Shown here one piece after another: positions 6,801 through 9,657 of a stretch of 9,657 nucleotides of DNA. Source of the stretch: Bacteroidales bacterium (GTDB lineage Bacteria > Bacteroidota > Bacteroidia > Bacteroidales > Tenuifilaceae); the NCBI GenBank assembly GCA_008933525.1, contig WBUV01000087.1, forward strand, positions 1 to 9,657, written 5' to 3'. The notes beneath the pieces are model-generated. The model saw nothing but the letters and a program-made list of their open reading frames with translations, searched no databases and had not been told where the DNA came from. Made by a program: the position numbers and the translations under genes. Within the stretch, counting starts at the first letter, position 1. Each line of letters starts with the position of its first letter.

Positions 6801-9657
6801 TAGTGTAATATCAGCAATGCCAAATCCGGTTACGTTTTCATCAAACACAATATTCACAGTGAATTCAGAGTTCACAGGCCCAGTAACAGCGCTACTTATA
6901 GTCGGTGTTGGTTTTGTTCTGTCGGAAACAATTGAAAACACATCCGAAGCATAGTTAAAATTTCCGCCAGAATTAGCATCTTTACATACATTTTCGGGAA
7001 CCTTTATGGTTAACGCCCCATCGCTTATTGGAGATATATCTACATAGTATTTGCTTCTATTCCCAGGAGCCTGATCGAAATCTACAATGGTACAATTCGA
7101 GATTTGTAAGTCCGCTGAAGTAAAATAGTAAACACTCTCGTCAAACTGAATTACTATATCGTTTATCGTGGAGGCATTTGTAGGATTAGGTTCTGTGGTA
7201 GTAATTGACAGAACAGCGGGTCTGTCCCAATCGAAGCGCATAGCATATTGAGCTGCTGCAACGTTAGTATTCCCAGCTATATCCTGACATAAGTTAGCGT
7301 TTATATCAACGGTAATATTGGTTTCAAACGCATCAACACCATCGAGATCAAATGTATAATTGGTTGATGAAACCTCGGTAAAGTTTTGCTTGCTTAAGTC
7401 TGTTGCCACAACAGTAATATCACCTATGCTGAAACCAGTCACACTTTCGTTAAAAGTAACGGTAAAAGGAATAGGCTTAACGTTAGTTGTATCGGGCGAG
7501 GTTGTTGAGATTACAGGCACTGGGCTTGTTAAATCCAATTCAACTGTCAAAGCATCGGAAATCAATCCTTCATTCCCCGCAATATCTGTAGCCTTCACAG
7601 TAAAACTCTTAGCCCCCTCAGTTAATACACTCGAGGTTATTGTCCAAGAACCTGCGGATGCAATTCCACTTCCAACTTCGGTTAAACCTTCATATAGTCG
7701 AACCGTTGAACCTACTTCAGCAGTTCCTGTAAAAGTTGGGGTATTGTCGTTTGTAATATTATCTGAGTTAGACGAACCGTTATCGGAGGCATCAATTAAA
7801 TCTGGAGTTGACGGCTTTGCCGGAGCAACAACATCTTTATCAACTAAATCGGAAACAGCAGATCCTGCATTCCCATATGTATCGGTCAATGTAACGCTCA
7901 GGGTTAATGTACCATCGCCCAAACCACTTACGTTTATACCGGAAATTTTATCAGTTGAAGTCGATATTGTTCCACTGCTTTCAACTGCGCTTCCCCCACC
8001 GCTACTTGTAATGCTATAGCTATATGTTGCACCTACTTCTGCACCAGAAAAGGTAAATGATAACGATGTTTGGTTCGAATTATTAATATAGGCTTGATCT
8101 ATAGTTACACCATAACCTGTTGGCGCATCAACATCCTTAACCACATTATCTGTTGCAGAGGCACCAGTATTCGAAAAACCATCGGTTAAAGTAACGCTCA
8201 GGGTTAATGCTCCATCGCCTAAACCGCTTACATCAATCCCTGTAATTTGATCTGTAGTGGTTGCAATTGTTCCGCTAGCCACAACACTTGTTCCTCCACC
8301 ATCACTACTTATCTCATAATTGTAGGTAGAACCAACCTCGGCTCCAGAAAACCTAAATGAGAATGCCAATTTGTTGGAATTATTTATTGAAACCTGATCG
8401 ATACTTACGCCATATCCTGTTGGAGCAGTAGCATCCTTAACCACATTATCGGTTGTAGCAATACCAATATTTCCATAAGTATCTGTTAATGTCACTGAGA
8501 GAGAGAGATTTCCATCAGTAAGCGAGCTCACATTAATTCCGGCAATTTGTTCTGCAGCATCGCTAATAGTTCCGCTTCCAGTAACATCGGCTCCACCACC
8601 ACTGCTAGTAATTGTATAGTTATAGGTAGTACCCAATTCTGCACTAGCAAATGTGAACGAAAAACTTGAGGCATTTGTTGAATTAATTTCACTTTGATCA
8701 ATAGTAACAGTATAACCGCTTGGAACAACAGTTTCCATAGTTACATCATCGCTTACATCAGCACCAACATTACTATAGGTATCTGTTAAATTAACTGTTA
8801 AGGTTAAGGTTCCATCGTTCAATCCGCTAACATCAATACCCATAATTTGATCGGTTACTGTTGCTATTGTTCCACTCCCAGTAACAGCGATTCCTCCACC
8901 ACTGCTAGAGATGCTATAGCTATACGTTGCACCTACTTCTGCATTAGTAAACGTGAATGATAGTGAACTACTATTCAAACTATTGATATATGTCTGATCA
9001 ACAACAATGCTATAACTACTAGGCGCAGTGTCATCCTTACTCACGTTATCGGTTACATTAGCACCAACATTACTATAGGTATCTGTTAAATTAACTGTTA
9101 AGGTTAAGGTTCCATCGTTCAATCCGCTAACATCAATACCCGTAATTTGATCCGTTACTGTTGCTATTGTTCCACTTCCAGTAACAGCGGTTCCTCCACC
9201 ACTACTAGAGATGCTATAGCTATATGTTGCGCCCACTTCTGCATTAGTAAACGTGAATGATAGTGAACTACTATTCAAACTATTGATATACGCCTGATCA
9301 ACAACAACGCTATAACTACTAGGCGCAGTGGCATCCTTACTCACGTTATCGATTACATCAATACCAACATTACTATAGGTATCAGTTAAATTAACTGTTA
9401 ACGTTAAGGTTCCATCGCTCAATCCGCTAACATCAATACCCGTAATTTGATCGGTTAGTGTCGCTATTGTTCCACTTCCAGTAACAGCGGTTCCTCCGCC
9501 ACTACTAGAGATGCTATAGCTATACGTTGCACCTACTTCTGCCAAAGAAAAGGTAAATGAAAAGGCGGTTTTATTTGAATTGCTTATTTGTGTCTGATCA
9601 ATTGAAACTGAGTATCCTGAAGGTGCCACACCATCAACCAAAACACCCGATGCGTCG
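582..9657 (-). CDS. Giant T9SS-exported surface protein with Ig-like, PKD-like, jelly-roll and thioredoxin-like modules (5' partial)
   Basis: The frame is open from the right edge (first whole codon 9654-9656) to TAA at 582-584, giving 3024 residues, roughly 310 kDa by length. The TTG at 9639-9641 is not a credible start: the frame continues upstream as DASGV, which fits the tail of a preceding repeat, and no signal peptide is seen. The true start lies outside the window. Domains by residue: six type A Ig-like repeats (9-608), one other Ig-like domain (609-710), three type B repeats (711-1010), seven type C repeats (1011-1737), SprB/PKD-like domains (1738-2351), two PKD domains (2352-2515), a jelly-roll (2527-2714), an Omp28/thioredoxin-like domain without catalytic cysteines (2717-2811), a beta-rich module (2812-2940) and a T9SS type A sorting domain (2944-3024). 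The sorting domain predicts passage across the outer membrane by T9SS and cell-surface attachment or release. A stalk or adhesin role is inferred from the repeats; no catalytic domain is recognised. It may stand alone: its 3' neighbour folE is convergent. Confidence 0.95.
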   Translation of the reverse strand, partial: DASGVLVDGVAPSGYSVSIDQTQISNSNKTAFSFTFSLAEVGATYSYSISSSGGGTAVTGSGTIATLTDQITGIDVSGLSDGTLTLTVNLTDTYSNVGIDVIDNVSKDATAPSSYSVVVDQAYINSLNSSSLSFTFTNAEVGATYSYSISSSGGGTAVTGSGTIATVTDQITGIDVSGLNDGTLTLTVNLTDTYSNVGANVTDNVSKDDTAPSSYSIVVDQTYINSLNSSSLSFTFTNAEVGATYSYSISSSGGGIAVTGSGTIATVTDQIMGIDVSGLNDGTLTLTVNLTDTYSNVGADVSDDVTMETVVPSGYTVTIDQSEINSTNASSFSFTFASAELGTTYNYTITSSGGGADVTGSGTISDAAEQIAGINVSSLTDGNLSLSVTLTDTYGNIGIATTDNVVKDATAPTGYGVSIDQVSINNSNKLAFSFRFSGAEVGSTYNYEISSDGGGTSVVASGTIATTTDQITGIDVSGLGDGALTLSVTLTDGFSNTGASATDNVVKDVDAPTGYGVTIDQAYINNSNQTSLSFTFSGAEVGATYSYSITSSGGGSAVESSGTISTSTDKISGINVSGLGDGTLTLSVTLTDTYGNAGSAVSDLVDKDVVAPAKPSTPDLIDASDNGSSNSDNITNDNTPTFTGTAEVGSTVRLYEGLTEVGSGIASAGSWTITSSVLTEGAKSFTVKATDIAGNEGLISDALTVELDLTSPVPVISTTSPDTTNVKPIPFTVTFNESVTGFSIGDITVVATDLSKQNFTEVSSTNYTFDLDGVDAFETNITVDINANLCQDIAGNTNVAAAQYAMRFDWDRPAVLSITTTEPNPTNASTINDIVIQFDESVYYFTSADLQISNCTIVDFDQAPGNRSKYYVDISPISDGALTIKVPENVCKDANSGGNFNYASDVFSIVSDRTKPTPTISSAVTGPVNSEFTVNIVFDENVTGFGIADITLTNATKGAFTSVDAKNYSIVVIPSATGSVSVDISTNKCVDLAGNSNNAAVTYTILCDLNPPTLSAVGVQSNNTNNNAYAKVGDLVTVSFTSSEGIKNVSALINGVSATSVVNTGINTWTVARTMLVSDTEGNVSFTISFEDIAGNAATHSTGVTDGSNVLFYKTPPALSTVSIISNYVLHTNRSKVGSVVTLSFSSLKELSGVTVSIAGHSVVASSANNKDWTASYTMQSSDNEGTIPFTIDFSDIPGNSGARVTSITTGSNVVFDKTNPVLNVASIYSNNSNSEWVGVGGAVTVTLVSSENIEITSASIEGNAIVPSGSANNWTLTYTMQAGDSDGLVGFTVNYNDLSGNSNSTSATTDGSSVTFDKVAPILSPVSINSDNVNSSSRAKIGDLVKLHFTADDSIVNVVARVNTKNAIVTPKGSNVWEAEFPISSSIADGKLNFSINYKDLAGNNSETITSTDGSKVIVDNTLPAFTTVNISSNNPNPELAIAGNIITITIETSENIKTPVISINNIAATSITGSLKNWTATRTLSSGEPQGIIPFSISIQDSTGNSPALRYTTTNASKVTFDDSKPVISSVTVPNGTYKVGSIIPVTLIADGNSYIGTTVEVNGKAQALINNGNNTYSINYTVQENDVERNSVAALPVNIVLTDAAGLSSSKLFADVSSGTLTIDSKIPRIDSFSSNAEAVGIARIGHEIVFTLKTVVAEPGLIISPTTYNGKELTWTTTDGGTTYTSKYTVVEGDPEQIIPLQLGNITLSDLAGNNDVKLLADYNPIQMQIFATKPTIEIAGSKVKCFDNVNENVTFSFTGVQPFKLWYTHNGNKFFVDEISSSTYTIQIKEGTVALDSLLDATTNRIYSAPTNVTITVNPLPVVTLDITGSPYSPDSPKDELNKYVLPVDKRNGVFSGEGVGYLSGKYYFYPTIIPEESKDKNLEIIYSFTDALGCVGRDTSYAFVSSTPVNIPDLKAGYCNYSNPVTVNGVLPSGHTGIFELFDSNNILLTSGWLQIDSVTLQINPQVLPVGTYRVNYRALKYPSMELTSFINRTFTVEAKKTGISITGIDNEYCLNNQGSDVEFTVTGVSFETGDKGHFSGSSVFTITPNAHTAKFKYSTALAEQDYNITYVYESVNGCLSDPVNETIHINPLPDLIFTLNDNYNFDQATIPLVGNHTSTDYLFSGEGVSRDTLFTSAARVGSPIIITYSFTDEKGCSNQIQRSTTIYKATETIVNLNSVYCYEENTYVDILCTPNISDTITGTFISRRNALESTGKNAARYYLNRAGNGLDTVYFNYKIKGTDYSIFKEVLVDSIGQVQIISNLENYDFCKSIEKVQLSGVQVHPYGGQGNFSYSGNSSALLNRGSSAELYPTLENPGAYWIAYTYTSKSGCNSTDTKNLNVYSVPNANFNILASCPGIVDSVGFVNISSPNDETMQWTWRVEGFEFYNKNLKYKFQSIGSKSVSLVAKSSNGCQSLKDTTINVGISPQADFDWSHDCNIGSPIIFTDRSTNATSPTYTWKLNETTSLGSGSTVQHSFNEIGVYDIKLSINTLDGCNDSITKRLMLQPYIKIVDLADSHYLENFDSNNPYYNWEAKGISMSDSCRWNLGAPNGSVINYPASGLNSWYTGITDKTNVENPQVISPCFDLSGLKNPMIKLNIWSSSEYKRDGAVLQYSTNQGKTWTNLGSKGEGIGWFDSENIQSQPGGEKQFYGWNENPMNEWNTARHSLDNLIGSTNVRFRIAYAADGGGVSKVDGFAFDDVWIGDRTQNVIYEYFVNTNIADAQSYYQQTRELEEDLIEDIIPIHYHTSYPSGDPFNQFYTSGPSSRVYFYGVSQIPYAQVNGNNSFGFPAGLNALTYFKSISDNINIKSLSDPKVDMSISAVKNANTCNIAVSLKHNIDLTGKMLGLQCAVVKNSLSVSGKVYHNILRSFIPDASGTAITGNLSAGESQSINLSWTPSNSDEFANAKIIAFVQDLNTKEIYQAATFDLSLITSTNPIDISEIVNVFPNPVSDLLLVVSEIDINEIQIFDISGRLVRKYSKLGSNISIPVNDLVGGVYLLKGNTLKGTFVKKFVKQ
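837..1223 (-). other. Beta-rich module before the sorting domain
   Basis: Residues 2812-2940. It is predicted beta-rich, with alternating strands such as VDMSISAVKN, CNIAVSLKHN, LGLQCAVVKNSL, SINLSWTPS and AKIIAFVQDLNTKEIYQAA. This arrangement resembles the C-terminal beta domain that follows the thioredoxin-like part in Omp28-type proteins, where a WTP and 'FVQD..TKEIYQA' segment is common. If so, 2717-2940 form one Omp28-like unit. No active site is visible. Confidence 0.55.
1224..1508 (-). other. Thioredoxin/Omp28-like domain lacking the CxxC motif (protein domain)
   Basis: Residues 2717-2811. Matches to the Omp28-type thioredoxin fold are a first strand plus helix start (VIYEYFVNTNIADAQ), a helix with LEEDLIED, the strand IIPIHYHTS, a DPFNQFY segment, then SRVYFYGVSQIPYAQVNG with a candidate cis-proline at 2785. 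In the family the first strand leads into a form like EEFTGTWCGWC; here the two Cys positions are Ile2728 and Ala2731. It is therefore predicted to be redox-inactive and to serve a structural or binding role. The assignment rests on motif recognition by eye. Confidence 0.68.
1515..2078 (-). other. Jelly-roll (MAM/concanavalin-like) domain (protein domain)
   Basis: Residues 2527-2714. It opens with YLENFDS and shows CRWNLGAPNG, SWYTGITD, ENPQVISPCFDLSG, LNIWSSSEYKRDGAVLQYS, GKTWTNLGS, GIGWFD, then NVRFRIAYAADGG and DGFAFDDVWIG. The pattern of two-cysteine N-terminal part, 'DGAxLQYSxxxGxxWxxLG' strand pair and closing 'DGxAFDDVxI' is typical of jelly-roll domains of T9SS cargo. In that group it is often found near proteases or adhesins and may bind glycans or mediate contacts. 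The ligand is unknown. Confidence 0.82.
2112..2603 (-). other. Two PKD domains (protein domains)
   Basis: Residues 2352-2432 and 2434-2515. Each has the PKD order: ANF or ADFDW opening, a loss-of-order loop, a WTWRVEG or YTWKLNE strand, a YKFQSIGSKSVSL or HSFNEIGVYDIKL strand and a closing NGCQS or DGCND. Cys pairs sit 58 residues apart in both copies (2363/2421 and 2445/2503). PKD domains act as spacers or carbohydrate-contact modules in extracellular proteins; nothing here indicates a specific ligand. Confidence 0.88.
2604..4445 (-). other. SprB/PKD-like domain stretch of about 614 residues (protein domains)
   Basis: Residues 1738-2351, about seven beta-rich modules. Recurrent landmarks are FSGEGV (twice) or HFSGSS, ITYSFTDEKGC or IIYSFTDALGC, YVYESVNGC, YTYTSKSGC, and closing VNPLP or INPLP linkers. 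Modules that open with YC or FC occur at residues 1924, 2019, 2187 and 2276. This combination is characteristic of large Bacteroidota surface proteins, including gliding-adhesin-like proteins. The boundaries between single modules are approximate. No catalytic motif is seen. Confidence 0.75.
4446..6626 (-). repeat. Seven diverged Ig-like repeats, type C (protein domains)
   Basis: Residues 1011-1737 in units of 105, 104, 101, 103, 103, 103 and 108 residues, with borders at about 6312, 6000, 5697, 5388, 5079 and 4770. Typical unit: PxLSxVxIxSNN, KVGDxVTxSF, an SE-type turn, NWTAxYTM, a D/E-G step, xPFTIxxxDxAGN, then TTDGSxVxFDKT. The last two units are the most diverged. No cysteines are present. 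These look like further Ig-like stalk modules, older than type A judging from their lower similarity to each other. Confidence 0.85.
6627..7526 (-). repeat. Three Ig-like repeats, type B (protein domains)
   Basis: Residues 711-1010 in three units of 102, 101 and 97 residues (7221-7526, 6918-7220, 6627-6917). Shared features are a TF/QF/VF strand followed by (N/D)ES/NV(T/Y), then GFxIxDIT or its equivalent, and a closing C-x-D-(x)-AGN element. The pattern matches a known bacterial Ig-like family with the consensus FSExVTGF..DI; I am not certain of its database name. The second copy is the most diverged, with YYFTSADL in place of GFxIxDIT. Each unit carries a Cys just before the closing element (CQD, CKD, CVD). 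Confidence 0.8.
7527..7832 (-). other. Single Ig-like domain between repeat families (protein domain)
   Basis: Residues 609-710. It opens with a Pro-rich turn (APAKPSTPDL) and an Asp/Asn/Ser-rich segment, followed by TPTFTGTAEVGSTVRLYE, GSWTI, LTEGAKSFTVKATDIAGNEG. This is the familiar bacterial Ig-like fold of large repeat adhesins, in which the TPTFTGTAE and TDxAGN motifs recur. It occurs once here and marks the change from type A to type B repeats. Confidence 0.8.
7833..9632 (-). repeat. Six tandem 300-bp (100-residue) Ig-like repeats, type A
   Basis: Six units of exactly 100 codons follow without gaps: 9333-9632, 9033-9332, 8733-9032, 8433-8732, 8133-8432 and 7833-8132. Each unit has the order APS/TxYxVxIDQ, SFTF, AEVGATYSY, a Gly-Gly-Gly loop, SGTI, INVSGL-type strand, DGTLTLTV and LTDTYxNxG, ending in a short acidic linker such as VxKD. 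This is typical of bacterial Ig-like beta-sandwich stalks, where the LTD/GN motif lies near the last strands. The residues before the first unit (DASGVLVD) align with the end of another unit, so the array probably continues past the window. There are no cysteines. I do not assign a specific Pfam family. Confidence 0.95.
8761..9540 (-). repeat. Recently amplified core of the 300-bp array
   Basis: Comparing the sequence with itself at a 300-base shift, 8761-9060 and 9061-9360 differ at about 14 of 300 positions by eye, and the near-identity continues through 9240 versus 9540. It then breaks sharply on both sides: 8701-8760 versus 9001-9060, and 9241-9300 versus 9541-9600, are much more divergent. 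The near-identical tract is thus about 2.6 periods long, and its edges fall inside domains, not at domain borders. Confidence 0.85.

Noticed and set aside
7360..8019. 219-codon open frame on the + strand opposite the repeat region
   Set aside because: It lies wholly antisense to strongly supported Ig-like domains. Its translation is a low-complexity Ser/Val/Thr-rich string with no recognisable motif, as expected from the complement of a repeat-rich coding strand.
7833..9632. CRISPR-like or satellite DNA explanation for the regular 300-bp periodicity
   Set aside because: The period is a whole number of codons (100), the frame is intact in every unit, and substitutions keep the protein pattern. 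It is a coding tandem-domain array; there are no short repeats with unique spacers.
9639..9641. TTG as start codon of the giant gene
   Set aside because: The frame stays open upstream to the window edge, the preceding residues match a repeat tail, and no signal peptide follows the TTG although the protein has a T9SS sorting domain and needs Sec export.

Overview
This window looks like chromosomal DNA of an AT-rich member of the Bacteroidota, probably Bacteroidales or a relative. The main reason is a textbook type IX secretion (T9SS) type A sorting domain at the C-terminus of the large protein, together with PKD-like and SprB-like domains of the kind found in that phylum. Species cannot be told from the sequence.

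Layout. The left edge holds the 3' part of folE (GTP cyclohydrolase I) on the + strand, ending at 541. It converges on a giant gene on the - strand whose stop codon is at 582-584. Between them lies an 18-bp perfect inverted repeat (551-589) that should terminate transcription in both directions. The giant gene's stop codon lies inside its right arm. The rest of the window, 582 to the right edge, is one uninterrupted reading frame of 3024 visible codons. Its start lies beyond the window. Domain residue numbers below count from the first whole codon at 9654-9656.

The giant protein, from the right edge leftwards (N- to C-terminal), contains: six tandem Ig-like repeats of exactly 100 residues (type A); one different Ig-like domain; three Ig-like repeats of about 100 residues (type B); seven Ig-like repeats of 101-108 residues (type C); a stretch of about 610 residues of SprB/PKD-like domains; two PKD domains with matching cysteine spacing; a jelly-roll (MAM-like) domain; a thioredoxin/Omp28-like domain that has lost both catalytic cysteines; a beta-rich module; and the T9SS sorting domain. 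It is most simply read as a very long surface stalk or adhesin exported by T9SS, with the less repetitive modules next to the anchoring end.

Points worth a second look are the cysteine-less thioredoxin-like module, the recent and mosaic amplification of the 300-bp repeats, the stop codon inside the shared terminator, regular cysteine pairs limited to the C-terminal third, and a short TC dinucleotide tract that could cause frameshifting. No RNA gene, insertion sequence, CRISPR array or origin is visible. There is no functional link between folE and the giant gene beyond adjacency.
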